A stretch of DNA of 64,000 bases, taken from positions 368,673 to 432,672 of the forward strand of contig NZ_UTKY01000095.1 in NCBI RefSeq assembly GCF_900583165.1. The letters are read 5' to 3'. The stretch is from Pseudomonas viridiflava (lineage in GTDB: Bacteria > Pseudomonadota > Gammaproteobacteria > Pseudomonadales > Pseudomonadaceae). Made by a program: the position numbers and the translations under genes. The first letter of the stretch is position 1; each line of letters begins with the position of its first letter. Below are positions 52,257 to 60,847 of this stretch, one piece after another. The notes under the pieces are model-generated. The model worked only from the letters and a program-made list of their open reading frames with translations, was not told where the DNA came from and ran no database searches.

Positions 52257-52363
52257 AATGTGGGAGGGGCTTGCCCCCGATAGCGGTGGATCAGCAATAC
52301 ATGTGCTGACTGACACCCTGCCATCGAGGGCAAGTCGAATCGTCGCACCGCCCCTCCCACATT
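52257..52363. repeat. REPIN with unequal arms
   Basis: The left arm is the short form (AATGTGGGAGGGGCTTGCCC). The right arm carries the long insert (GGGCAAGTCGAATCGTCGCA followed by CCGCCCCTCCCAC). This is the mirror of the arrangement at 13646. It lies between convergent MFS and adenine deaminase genes. Confidence 0.88.
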
Positions 52364-52382
52364 TTGAATTGCATTTGTTCAG

Positions 52383-53336
52383 TTATGGCTTGATTAGCCG
52401 CGCATCCAGGCTGTTCTGCGCCAGGCGTTTGGCCTGGTCCTGGGTCATGCCCAAGCTGGTGTAGAGCGCGTGGAAGTTCTCGGTGACATAACCGCCGAAG
52501 TACGCCGGGTCATCGGAGTTCACTGTGACTTTCACACCCCGCTCAAGCATATCAAGGATGTTGTGCTGCGCCATGTCGTCGAACACGCAGAGCTTGGTGT
52601 TGGACAGTGGGCAGACCGTCAGCGGGATCTGCTCGTCGATGATGCGCTGCATCAAACGCTCATCTTCGATAGCACGCACGCCATGGTCGATACGCTGGAT
52701 TTTCAGTAGGTCAATCGCTTCCCAGATGTACTCGGGCGGGCCTTCTTCGCCGGCGTGAGCCACGGTGAGGAAGCCTTCGTGCCGGGCACGGTCGAATACG
52801 CGCTGGAACTTGCTCGGCGGGTGACCCATCTCGGAGCTGTCCAGGCCCACGGCCACCAACGCATCACGGAACGGCAGCGCCTGATCGAGGGTTTTTTCGG
52901 CTTCGGCTTCGCTCAAGTGGCGCAGGAAGCTGAGGATCAAACCACTGGTGATGCCCAACTGCTGCTCGCCATCTTTAAGGGCCGCAGCGATGCCGTTGAG
53001 CACCACTTCGAAAGGAATGCCGCGGTCTGTGTGGGTCTGCGGGTCGAAGAACGGTTCGGTGTGAATCACGTTCTGTTCTTTGCAGCGCAGCAGGTAGGCC
53101 CAGGTCAGGTCGTAGAAGTCCTGGGAGGTGCGCAGCACATCGGCACCCTTGTAGTACAGGTCGAGAAACTCTTGCAGGTTATTGAAGGCGTAGGCCTTGC
53201 GCAGGGTTTCGACGTCGTTCCACGGCAGCGCAATCTTGTTGCGCTCGGCCAGGGCAAACAGCAACTCAGGCTCCAGCGAACCCTCCAGGTGCAGGTGCAG
53301 TTCAGCCTTGGGCAGGGCGTTGAGCCAATCGTACAT
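52383..53336 (-). CDS. Adenine deaminase of the adenosine deaminase family
   Basis: The 317-residue protein has the ADA-type metal site and active-site motifs: AELHLHLEGSLEPELLF (HxH), VAHAGEEGPP, RIDHGV and NSDDPAYFGGY. The sequence is very close to what I recall of P. aeruginosa PA0148, which was shown to deaminate adenine rather than adenosine. It converts adenine to hypoxanthine for salvage or breakdown. It is divergent from the antiporter gene. Confidence 0.92.
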   Translation of the reverse strand: MYDWLNALPKAELHLHLEGSLEPELLFALAERNKIALPWNDVETLRKAYAFNNLQEFLDLYYKGADVLRTSQDFYDLTWAYLLRCKEQNVIHTEPFFDPQTHTDRGIPFEVVLNGIAAALKDGEQQLGITSGLILSFLRHLSEAEAEKTLDQALPFRDALVAVGLDSSEMGHPPSKFQRVFDRARHEGFLTVAHAGEEGPPEYIWEAIDLLKIQRIDHGVRAIEDERLMQRIIDEQIPLTVCPLSNTKLCVFDDMAQHNILDMLERGVKVTVNSDDPAYFGGYVTENFHALYTSLGMTQDQAKRLAQNSLDARLIKP

Positions 53337-53428
53337 GTCTAAAATCTCATCAGGTGCAATGGCGGCATTCTACAGGCCATGGCCGAAATAATCGGTAAAA
53401 CCTGACCAGCAGGATCGTTTTTATTGAA

Positions 53429-53449
53429 TTCACGCAAGGGCGGCGTGAA
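53429..53449. promoter_or_regulatory. Inverted repeat between adenine deaminase and antiporter genes
   Basis: TTCACGC and GCGTGAA form a perfect seven-base dyad with a seven-base spacer in a 193-base divergent gap. It has the size of a dimeric repressor site. The regulator is unknown. Confidence 0.45.
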
Positions 53450-53529
53450 CTAAGGTGTAACGAAACGTTAGCGGCGTGCCGTAGTCTGTACCCCATCAAT
53501 GACTGATTTGTTGTACGAAAAGGCCCGTA

Positions 53530-54621
53530 ATGCTCACATCCCTCAAGCAAGAAAAATTCATGCTGCTGGCGCTTATTGCCGCCGTCGCCGCGTACCCGCT
53601 GGAGCACTGGATGCTCCACAGCGGGCAAATAGTGGCGCTGTTGGCTGGTGTAGCGTTAATCGGCTTTATCGTGGTGGCGTCGATGCGCGTGGCCCACCAC
53701 GCCGAGCAGCTCGCGGAAAAAGTCGGCGACCCTTACGGCACCATGATCCTGACACTCGCCGCCGTGTTGGTCGAAGTGGTGATCCTGGCGATCATGATGA
53801 GTAATGAGCCATCACCGACCCTGGTGCGTGACACGATTTATTCAGCGGTGATGCTCGATATCAACGGTATCCTCGGCCTGGCTGCGCTGATGGGTGGTAT
53901 CAAGCACGGTGAACAGTCCTACAACGATGACTCTGCGCGCACTTACAGTGTGATGATCCTCACCGCCATGGGCGTGTCGATGGTGGTGCCGGAATTTATC
54001 CCCGAGGCCGACTGGAAAATTTACTCGGCCTTCACCATTGGCGCGATGGTGGTGTTGTACACCTTGTTCTTGCGCATGCAGGTGGGCCCCCACAGTTACT
54101 TCTTCAGCTACAGCTACCCGGAAAAACGTCGTAAGAAAACGCCCGAAGAGGAGCAGTCGCCGCCGGTGAACCTGGCGTTTTCCATCGGCACGTTGGTGTT
54201 TGGCGTGATTGTGATTGGCGCGCTGGCCGAGGTGATGTCCAAGACGTTGGATTTGGGCCTTGAAGGTACTGGCGCACCGCCGGTGATCACGGCAATTGTG
54301 GTGGCAGCCATTTCGGCGGCGCCGGAGATTTTGACGGCGTTGCGTGCAGCGTTGGCCAACCGGATGCAGTCGGTGGTCAACATCGCGTTGGGCGCGTCGT
54401 TGTCGACGGTGATCCTGACGGTGCCGGTCATGGAAGCCATGGCGCTCTACACTGGCCAGCCGTTTCAGATGGCCATGACGCCGGTGCAAACGGTGATGGT
54501 GTTTATTACGTTGATTGTGAGCGCGATTAATCTGAATGATGGGGAGACCAATGCCATTGAGGGCATGACACATTTCGTGTTGTTTGCGACCTTTATTATG
54601 TTGTCGTTACTCGGTCTGTAA
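53530..54621 (+). CDS. Calcium (cation)/proton antiporter, ChaA-like
   Basis: The 363-residue protein has about eleven membrane segments and the two CaCA-type repeats: GDPYGTMILTLAAVLVEVVILAIMM and VVAAISAAPEILTALRAALANRMQSVVNIALG. The acidic residues in both repeats are the ion-binding sites. It likely exports Ca2+ or Na+/K+ in exchange for protons, as E. coli ChaA does. AAAGGC lies before the ATG. Confidence 0.88.
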   Translation: MLTSLKQEKFMLLALIAAVAAYPLEHWMLHSGQIVALLAGVALIGFIVVASMRVAHHAEQLAEKVGDPYGTMILTLAAVLVEVVILAIMMSNEPSPTLVRDTIYSAVMLDINGILGLAALMGGIKHGEQSYNDDSARTYSVMILTAMGVSMVVPEFIPEADWKIYSAFTIGAMVVLYTLFLRMQVGPHSYFFSYSYPEKRRKKTPEEEQSPPVNLAFSIGTLVFGVIVIGALAEVMSKTLDLGLEGTGAPPVITAIVVAAISAAPEILTALRAALANRMQSVVNIALGASLSTVILTVPVMEAMALYTGQPFQMAMTPVQTVMVFITLIVSAINLNDGETNAIEGMTHFVLFATFIMLSLLGL

Positions 54622-54634
54622 GCACCCATTGAAC

Positions 54635-54670
54635 CCAATGTGGGAGGGGGCAAGCCCCCTCCCACATTGG
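54635..54670. repeat. Collapsed REP palindrome between convergent genes
   Basis: CCAATGTGGGAGGGGGC and GCCCCCTCCCACATTGG are separated by AA, a 17-base-pair perfect stem. It lies 13 bases after the antiporter stop and 13 bases before the end of the convergent deaminase gene. Confidence 0.85.
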
Positions 54671-54683
54671 AACTGTGCTTGGC

Positions 54684-56042
54684 TTAGGTGCCGACGATCA
54701 GCTGGCGGGCTGCCTGGGTGTGATCGGCGATCAGGCCCTTGAGGTCCAAGCCCTCGACCTGGCCATCAATCACCCGCCACTTGCCCGCCACCATCACCCG
54801 GTCCGCCCGATCCGCACCGCACAGCAACAGCGCCGAAATCGGATCATGGCTACCAGAGAACCGCAGCTCATCAAGCTTGAACAACGCTAAGTCGGCCTGT
54901 TTGCCTACGGCCAATTCGCCAATATCTGTCCGCCCCAGCAACTGTGCCGAACCTTTGGTCGCCCAGCCCAGCACGCCTTCAGGGGTGATCTTTTCGGCGC
55001 CATAACGCAGACGCTGGATATACAAGGCCTGGCGCGCTTCAAGAATCATGTTCGATGCATCGTTGGAGGCCGAGCCGTCCACACCCAAACCGATAGGCGC
55101 ACCGGCGGCAAGCAGGTCCAGGGTCGGGCAGATGCCGGAGGCCAGGCGCATGTTCGAGCTTGGGCAATGGCAGATACCCGTGCCGGCGGCGCCCAGGCGT
55201 GCGATTTCATCAGGATTGAAGTGAATGCCATGGGCGAGCCAGGTGCGCGGGCCGAGCCAGCCGACGCTGTCGAGATAGTCCACGGTGCGTAGGCCAAAGC
55301 GTTGCAGGCAGAAGTCTTCTTCGTCGAGGGTTTCCGCCAGGTGGGTGTGCAGGCGTACATCGAGTGTGTCGGCCAATTCGGCGCTGGCGCGCATGATTTC
55401 CGGAGTGACGGAAAACGGTGAGCAGGGCGCCAGGGCGATCTGGATCTGCGCGCCGTCGCCGCGCTGGTGGTATTCGTGGATCAGGCGTTGGCTGTCATCC
55501 AGGATCACTTGGCCTTGTTGCACCGTTTGCTGGGGCGGCAAACCGCCGTCCGCTTCGCCCAGGCTCATGGAACCGCGGGTGAGCATGGCGCGCATCCCCA
55601 ACTCGCGCACGCTTTGCACTTGCACGTCGATGGCATTTTCCAGACCGTCGGGAAACAGGTAGTGGTGGTCGGCCGCCGTGGTGCAGCCCGAGAGCAACAG
55701 CTCAGCGAGTGCGACTTTGGTAGCGAGTGCGAGTTTTTCGGGTGTGAGGCGTGCCCAGACCGGGTACAGCGTTTTCAGCCAGGGAAACAGCGGCTGATTG
55801 ACTACCGGCGCCCAGGCGCGGGTCAGGGTTTGGTAGAAGTGGTGGTGAGTGTTGATCAGGCCCGGCAGGACCACATGCTCGCGGGCGTCGAATACTTGCG
55901 TACAGGGCTGCGCGGGTTCTTGACCCAGGGGCAGCACTTCGGTGATGACACCGTCTTGCAGCACCAGGCCGCCACGGGCGTCGAGGCTATTGGCAGTAAA
56001 AATCGCGAGGGGGTTTTTTAACCAGATACGGGTCGCAGGCAT
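54684..56042 (-). CDS. 8-oxoguanine deaminase (amidohydrolase family)
   Basis: The 452-residue protein has the cog0402-type metal-binding motifs: LPGLINTHHHFYQTL (HxH), RLHTHLAET, LAHGIHF and LGVDGSASND. It matches the type of P. aeruginosa PA0142, shown to deaminate 8-oxoguanine to urate. With adenine deaminase nearby and an NCS2 permease, it belongs to purine salvage and oxidised-base clean-up. GGAG lies before the ATG. Confidence 0.9.
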   Translation of the reverse strand: MPATRIWLKNPLAIFTANSLDARGGLVLQDGVITEVLPLGQEPAQPCTQVFDAREHVVLPGLINTHHHFYQTLTRAWAPVVNQPLFPWLKTLYPVWARLTPEKLALATKVALAELLLSGCTTAADHHYLFPDGLENAIDVQVQSVRELGMRAMLTRGSMSLGEADGGLPPQQTVQQGQVILDDSQRLIHEYHQRGDGAQIQIALAPCSPFSVTPEIMRASAELADTLDVRLHTHLAETLDEEDFCLQRFGLRTVDYLDSVGWLGPRTWLAHGIHFNPDEIARLGAAGTGICHCPSSNMRLASGICPTLDLLAAGAPIGLGVDGSASNDASNMILEARQALYIQRLRYGAEKITPEGVLGWATKGSAQLLGRTDIGELAVGKQADLALFKLDELRFSGSHDPISALLLCGADRADRVMVAGKWRVIDGQVEGLDLKGLIADHTQAARQLIVGT

Positions 56043-56169
56043 TGGCCGGCTCCTCTGAATGATGGGTTCAGGTTTGCCAGCTCAGTGTTGCCCTGTCTGC
56101 TGATCCAGGGTCGCCGGTGACGGCGAGCGGGTAGATTACGTGTAGTTCGAGGTAGGGTCCAGCGGTCAG

Positions 56170-56258
56170 TGTGGGAGGGGGCTTGCCCCCGATAGCGGTG
56201 TGTCAGGCAGTGTATTTTTAACTGAAAGGCCGCCATCGGGGGCAAGCCCCCTCTCACA
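56170..56258. repeat. REPIN
   Basis: The left arm is GTGGGAGGGGGCTTGCCCCC with the GATAGCGGTG shoulder. The right arm GCCATCGGGGGCAAGCCCCC ends in TCTCAC with one mismatch. It lies between two minus-strand genes. Confidence 0.9.
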
Positions 56259-56264
56259 TTTTAG

Positions 56265-56951
56265 TTACCAGGCGATGGTGTCGCCCTTGTAGTCCACGAA
56301 GTGATGGCCGCCCTTCCCGGTGTAGGCATTCACCTGACCCACCAGGCCGCGAACGCTGGTCTCGACGTCGATGTGGGCATTTTCGCCACCCATGTCAGTC
56401 TTCACCCAACCCGGGTGCAGCGACAACACCGTGAGTTTGTGGTCGCCCAGTTGAGTGATGAAGCTGTTGGTCATGGAGTTGAGCGCGGCCTTGCTGGCCT
56501 TGTACAGCGCCAGGTCCGAACCGTCGGGGATGGTCACGCTGCCCAACACCGAACTCATAAAGGCGAGCACGCCGCTGTCTTTGCGGATTTGCCCGACAAA
56601 ACGCTGGGCCAGGTTGATCGGCGCCACGGCGTTGGTGAAGAACAGCTGGCCGACTTCGGCCAGGGTCGCGTGGCCAGGTTCCTGATTCGCAGGGCCCTTG
56701 ACGCCGGCATTGACGAACAGCAGGTCAAAGGTGCGTTCCTTGAGACGCTGGCTCAGGGCGATCACGGCTTGCTGATCGTCCATGTCGAGTTTCTCGATCT
56801 GCACCGGGCCTACAGCTTTGAGGGCATCGGCCTTGCTTGGGTCTCGCACGGTAGCGGTCACATCCCAACCGTCCTGGAGCAATTGCTTGACCAGGCCGAG
56901 GCCCAGCCCACGGGAGGCGCCGATGATCAGTGCGGTTTTTGGCGTAGACAT
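56265..56951 (-). CDS. Short-chain dehydrogenase/reductase
   Basis: The 228-residue protein has the NAD(P) motif GASRGLGLGLVKQLL, NAG in LLFVNAGV, the Ser in FMSSVLGSV and the Tyr/Lys pair YKASKAALN. It is a classical C-factor-like SDR with unknown substrate. It lies 34 bases after the YigZ gene and could be the last gene of a leftward operon starting at the NCS2 permease gene. Confidence 0.88.
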   Translation of the reverse strand: MSTPKTALIIGASRGLGLGLVKQLLQDGWDVTATVRDPSKADALKAVGPVQIEKLDMDDQQAVIALSQRLKERTFDLLFVNAGVKGPANQEPGHATLAEVGQLFFTNAVAPINLAQRFVGQIRKDSGVLAFMSSVLGSVTIPDGSDLALYKASKAALNSMTNSFITQLGDHKLTVLSLHPGWVKTDMGGENAHIDVETSVRGLVGQVNAYTGKGGHHFVDYKGDTIAW

Positions 56952-56985
56952 GAAAAGCTTCCTTTAGAGTCGCGGTTCAGGGAGT

Positions 56986-57567
56986 TCAGCGGTGTAGCAG
57001 GATACGCCCACGGCTGAGGTCGGCGAGTTGAATTTGCAGGGTGTCGATATGCGCTTCGCCCACAGCGAGCTGTAGCTCGACGCCGTTGGCGGTGAAGGAT
57101 TCTTCCACTACTAGCCCGCCCAGTTCGGCAACACGCAGTTTCACTAGGTTCAATTCGGCGAAACCACAGGCGCAGCTCAGCGGCACGCGGCTGATCAGTT
57201 CGATGCGTTCGGCATTTTGCAGGCATTTATTGGCACCGCCACCGTACGCGCGGGCCAGGCCGCCGGTGCCCAGCTGAATGCCGCCGTACCAGCGAATCAC
57301 CAGCACCGCGACCTGGTCAAAGCCCTGCGCTTCGATGGCCGCCAGAATGGGGCGCCCAGCCGTGCCGCCGGGTTCGCCATCGTCATTGCTGCGGTATTGG
57401 TCGGCCAGTTTCCAGGCCCAGCAGTTATGCGTGGCGTTCAGGTCGCTGTGCTGCTCAAAAAACGCCTGGGCCTCTTGCGGGCTGGTGATTGGCGCGGCGA
57501 GGGTGATGAAGCGGCTTTTGCGTATGTCTTCACGAAACTCGCAAAGGCCGGTAAGGGTGAAAGGCAT
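56986..57567 (-). CDS. YigZ/IMPACT family protein
   Basis: The 193-residue protein has the IMPACT N-terminal signature SRFITLAAPI, HNCWAWKL, DGEPGGTAGRPIL and VLVIRWYGGIQLGTGGLARAYG, and a C-terminal DUF1949-like domain. Bacterial YigZ has an RNA- or translation-related fold, but its role is unsettled. It lies 12 bases after the TetR gene, so the two are probably co-transcribed. Confidence 0.9.
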   Translation of the reverse strand: MPFTLTGLCEFREDIRKSRFITLAAPITSPQEAQAFFEQHSDLNATHNCWAWKLADQYRSNDDGEPGGTAGRPILAAIEAQGFDQVAVLVIRWYGGIQLGTGGLARAYGGGANKCLQNAERIELISRVPLSCACGFAELNLVKLRVAELGGLVVEESFTANGVELQLAVGEAHIDTLQIQLADLSRGRILLHR

Positions 57568-57579
57568 AAGTCGCTTCGT

Positions 57580-58239
57580 TTAAAGGGCTGGCTTGACGCC
57601 GCAGCCCTTGAGAATGATGTGGATCAGGTTGGTGCCAGCGTCTTCCATGTCTTGCTTGGTCAACTTGGTGCGACCGGTAACGCGGCAGATCTGCGTGGCG
57701 AAGTCCGCATAGTGCTGGGTGCTGCCCCACAGCAGGAAGATTAGGTGCACGGGGTCGACAGAGTCCATCTTGCCGGCGTCGATCCAGGCCTGGAACACCG
57801 CTGCCCGGCCACTGAACCAGGCGCGATAGTCCTGGCCGAAATATTCGGTAAGGCATTCACCGCCGCTGATGATCTCCATGGCAAAAATCCGCGAGGCCTG
57901 GGGATGGCGCCGTGAAAACTCCATTTTGGTGCGGATGTAGCGACTAAGGGCCGTCGCCGGCTCATCCTCGGCGGTCAGCGTGTTGAAGGTGCTGTCCCAC
58001 AGCTCGAGGATATTGCTGAGCACTGCGATATACAGCCCCAGCTTGTTGGTGAAGTAGTAATGCAAGTTGGCTTTTGGCAGCCCGGCACTGGCAGCGATGG
58101 TGTTCATGCTGGTGCCTTTGTAGCCATGGCGCGCGAATTCGTCTTCAGCAGCCTGCAGAATCGCTTGTTCGTTCTTTTGCCGAATGCGGCTGGCGGGTTT
58201 TCCGGTGGGGTTGCTGTGGGCAGGAACTTCGAGGCTCAT
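57580..58239 (-). CDS. TetR-family regulator, RutR-like
   Basis: The 219-residue protein has an N-terminal TetR HTH (NEQAILQAAEDEFARHGYKGTSMNTIAASAGLPKANLHYYFTNK, quoted by position near residues 20-65) and a C-terminal domain of the RutR type (HPQASRIFAMEIISGG). RutR of E. coli responds to uracil and controls pyrimidine breakdown and purine genes. The neighbouring NCS2 permease supports a nucleobase signal. ATG 58239 is preferred; GTG 58278 is also in frame. Confidence 0.85.
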   Translation of the reverse strand: MSLEVPAHSNPTGKPASRIRQKNEQAILQAAEDEFARHGYKGTSMNTIAASAGLPKANLHYYFTNKLGLYIAVLSNILELWDSTFNTLTAEDEPATALSRYIRTKMEFSRRHPQASRIFAMEIISGGECLTEYFGQDYRAWFSGRAAVFQAWIDAGKMDSVDPVHLIFLLWGSTQHYADFATQICRVTGRTKLTKQDMEDAGTNLIHIILKGCGVKPAL

Positions 58240-58326
58240 GGAGGTTTCCGTGCTGATCGATAGAGACGACGTGTGCACAGATAACCCACCCTCAAGCCTC
58301 AGACAAGTCCCGATGCAATAAAACCG

Positions 58327-59721
58327 TCAAAGCGGTTCGAGTGTGTCGCTTTGCGCGGTGTGGTTTGCGCCAACGCTGCTGGCTTTGGGCTCCGGTAATA
58401 GCAGGCACAACACGATCGCGGTCAGGCCGCCGCTGGTGATGGCTGAGTCGAACAGGTTTTGCACCAGTGTCGGCATCAAGTGCAGCAGGTTCGGTTGGGC
58501 GGCGATGCCAAGGCCTACGCCAAATGAGGTAGCGATGATCAACATGCTGCGTCGGTCCAATGGCGCCTGGGCGAGGATGCGCACGCCGGCGGCCGCCACG
58601 CTGCCAAACATCACCAGGGTGGCGCCGCCCAGCACGGGTTTGGGGATTTGCTGCAGCACTGCGCCAATCAATGGAAACAAACCGAGGCAAAACAGCACCA
58701 CGCCGATATATAAGCCGACGTAACGGCTGGCTACGCCCGTGAGTTGGATCACGCCATTGTTTTGCGCAAAGGTGGTGTTGGGGAACGCGCTGAAGGTGGC
58801 AGCGATCATGCAACTGACGCCATCGCCGAGCACGCCGCCTTTGAGCCGGCTTATATAAGAAGGGCCGCTGATGGGCTGGCGGGCGATCATGCAGTTGGCG
58901 GTGAGATCGCCGACAGTTTCAATACTGCTGATCAGGTAAATCAGCGCGATCGGTAGGAAAGCGCTCCAGTCGAAGTTGAAACCAAAGCGAAACGGGATCG
59001 GCAGGCTCACCAGCGGTAAATCCGGCAGGGCTTGGGGCACGAGTTTGCCGCTGAACCAGGCGGCCAGGCTTCCCAGGGCGAGGCCGATGATAATCGCCGA
59101 GAGGCGTACCCACGGGGTGTTGGAGCGGTTGAGCAGGATGATCGTCAGCACGACGAACACGCCCAATGCCAAGTTGGTGGGGGCGCCGAAGTCCGGTGCA
59201 TTAAAACCGCCGCCGAGATCGGTGATGCCGACCTTGATCAGGCTGATGCCGATCAGCGTAATCACAATCCCTGTCACCAGCGGTGTGATCACTCGGCGCA
59301 GTTGCCCGATAAAGCGGCTCAGGACGATCTGCACCACAGCACCGAAAAAGCACACGCCGAAGATCATCGCCATGATGTCCTCCGGGCTGCCGCCACGTTG
59401 CTTCACCAGAAAGCCCGCCGACAAGACTGCGCCGAGAAACGCAAAGCTTGTGCCTTGCAAGCAGATCATTCCGGCGCCAATACCAAATGGCCTACGCGCC
59501 TGGATGAAAGTGCCGACGCCGGACACCATCAACGCCATGCTGATCAGGTAGGGCAAGTGCGCGGTTAGGCCTAGGGTCGACCCGATAATCAGTGGTGGCG
59601 TGATGATGCCGACGAATGCGGCCAGCACATGTTGCAGTGCTGCCAGCAATGCTGGTGCGGGTTTCGGGCGGTCGTTGAGGCCGTAGATCAGGTCACTCTG
59701 GCTGGCGGATTCTGGTGGCAT
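58327..59721 (-). CDS. NCS2 family nucleobase:cation symporter (xanthine/uracil permease)
   Basis: The 464-residue protein has about fourteen membrane segments and NCS2 motifs: ALLAALQHVLAAFVGIITPPLIIG at segment 1, TNLALGVFVVLTIILLNRS, and SSIETVGDLTANC, followed by FPNTTFAQNNGVIQLTGVASR. It takes up xanthine, urate or uracil with a cation. The nearby RutR-like gene and purine deaminases point to a purine or uracil. A TTG five codons upstream is an alternative start. Confidence 0.92.
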   Translation of the reverse strand: MPPESASQSDLIYGLNDRPKPAPALLAALQHVLAAFVGIITPPLIIGSTLGLTAHLPYLISMALMVSGVGTFIQARRPFGIGAGMICLQGTSFAFLGAVLSAGFLVKQRGGSPEDIMAMIFGVCFFGAVVQIVLSRFIGQLRRVITPLVTGIVITLIGISLIKVGITDLGGGFNAPDFGAPTNLALGVFVVLTIILLNRSNTPWVRLSAIIIGLALGSLAAWFSGKLVPQALPDLPLVSLPIPFRFGFNFDWSAFLPIALIYLISSIETVGDLTANCMIARQPISGPSYISRLKGGVLGDGVSCMIAATFSAFPNTTFAQNNGVIQLTGVASRYVGLYIGVVLFCLGLFPLIGAVLQQIPKPVLGGATLVMFGSVAAAGVRILAQAPLDRRSMLIIATSFGVGLGIAAQPNLLHLMPTLVQNLFDSAITSGGLTAIVLCLLLPEPKASSVGANHTAQSDTLEPL

Positions 59722-59757
59722 GGTGGGCAAGCTCAAGGTCTGTGTGCTTGTGCTCTT

Positions 59758-59789
59758 GCAAAAAGCTGTCCAACTGCTCAGCTTTTTGC
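59758..59789. promoter_or_regulatory. Eleven-base inverted repeat before the NCS2 gene
   Basis: GCAAAAAGCTG (59758-59768) and CAGCTTTTTGC (59779-59789) are perfect mirrors with a ten-base loop. They lie between the end of the LysR gene and the start of the permease gene, both leftward. It may be a terminator for the LysR gene, since the A- and T-runs form the stem ends, or an operator for the permease. Confidence 0.5.
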
Positions 59790-59801
59790 TTTGGACTTGA
59801 G

Positions 59802-60722
59802 TTAGCGGGTTGCGGCGAGACTGTCCAGGAAGCTTTCCAGCACCAAATGGGGGCGACGACCTTTACGCGTGACCGATGCGAGGCTTAAATCGTAAAAACG
59901 TGTAGCCGGTTTCAGCGCGCGTAGTCGGCCTTGTTGCACCCACAGGCTGGCGTAGTGATCAGGCAGGTAGCCGATATAGCGGCCGGTGAGAATCAGAAAC
60001 GCCATGCCTTCACGGTCCGAAGCGCTGGCGGTGCAGTTGAGCGCCTGATAGTGAGCCTGGATCTCGGCGGGCAGGCGGAAGGTGGGAGCAATGGCGTCCT
60101 GGGTGTCGAGTCGGGTGTCGTCCAGTTGCTTATCGTCGGCGTAGAACAGCGGGTGGCCGACTGCGCAATAGAGCAGCGAGCGTTCGCTGTACAGCGGCTG
60201 GTATTCCAGGCCGGACAAGGCGCTGGCCTGGGGCACAACGCCAACATGCAGGCGACCGTCGAGTACGCCTTGTTCCACTTCATTGGGGGCAATCATGCGG
60301 ATCTGGATTTGCACATCCGGGCCACGCTCTTTCAGTTGCGCCAAGGCGTGGGTGATTCGCATATGGGGCAAGGTGACGAGGTTGTCGGTGAGGCCGATGA
60401 TCAACTCGCCGCGCAAGTGCTGGTGCAGCCCGTTGACCTCGGTGCGGAAGCTTTCCAAGGCACTTAATAGTTGTAGAGCGGATTGGTAGACCTCGCGGCC
60501 TTCTTCGGTGAGGGAGAAACCAGCACGGCCGCGTTGGCAGAGTCTTAGCCCTAGGCGTTGTTCAAGATCGCTCATTTGTTGGCTGATGGCCGAGCGGCCA
60601 ATGCCGAGCACGGTTTCTGCCGCCGAGAACCCCCCGCATTCCACTACGCTGCGAAAGATGCGCAACAGGCGTATATCGAAGTCGCTGACTTGGGCCAGTG
60701 GGTCGGGTCGACGGCTGCTCAT
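59802..60722 (-). CDS. bauR: LysR-family regulator, BauR-like
   Basis: The 306-residue protein has a LysR HTH (DIRLLRIFRSVVECGGFSAAETVLGIGRS; ISQQMSDLEQRLGLRLCQRG) and an effector domain (GELIIGLTDNLVTLPHMRI). It is divergent from bauA with 125 bases between starts. In P. aeruginosa the LysR gene PA0133, next to bauA (PA0132), is BauR, the activator of beta-alanine use. The name rests on this position. Confidence 0.83.
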   Translation of the reverse strand: MSSRRPDPLAQVSDFDIRLLRIFRSVVECGGFSAAETVLGIGRSAISQQMSDLEQRLGLRLCQRGRAGFSLTEEGREVYQSALQLLSALESFRTEVNGLHQHLRGELIIGLTDNLVTLPHMRITHALAQLKERGPDVQIQIRMIAPNEVEQGVLDGRLHVGVVPQASALSGLEYQPLYSERSLLYCAVGHPLFYADDKQLDDTRLDTQDAIAPTFRLPAEIQAHYQALNCTASASDREGMAFLILTGRYIGYLPDHYASLWVQQGRLRALKPATRFYDLSLASVTRKGRRPHLVLESFLDSLAATR

Positions 60723-60847
60723 AGTTTAGTGAAGGCCTGACTGAAGGTTAGAAGAGTTGAATTTCATCGACTTTATCGCCGTGGCAATTTAGCTGCAACA
60801 ACGCTTTTCAATCCCGACGCTGCCTTTTGCCTTGCGAGGTTTTGCTG

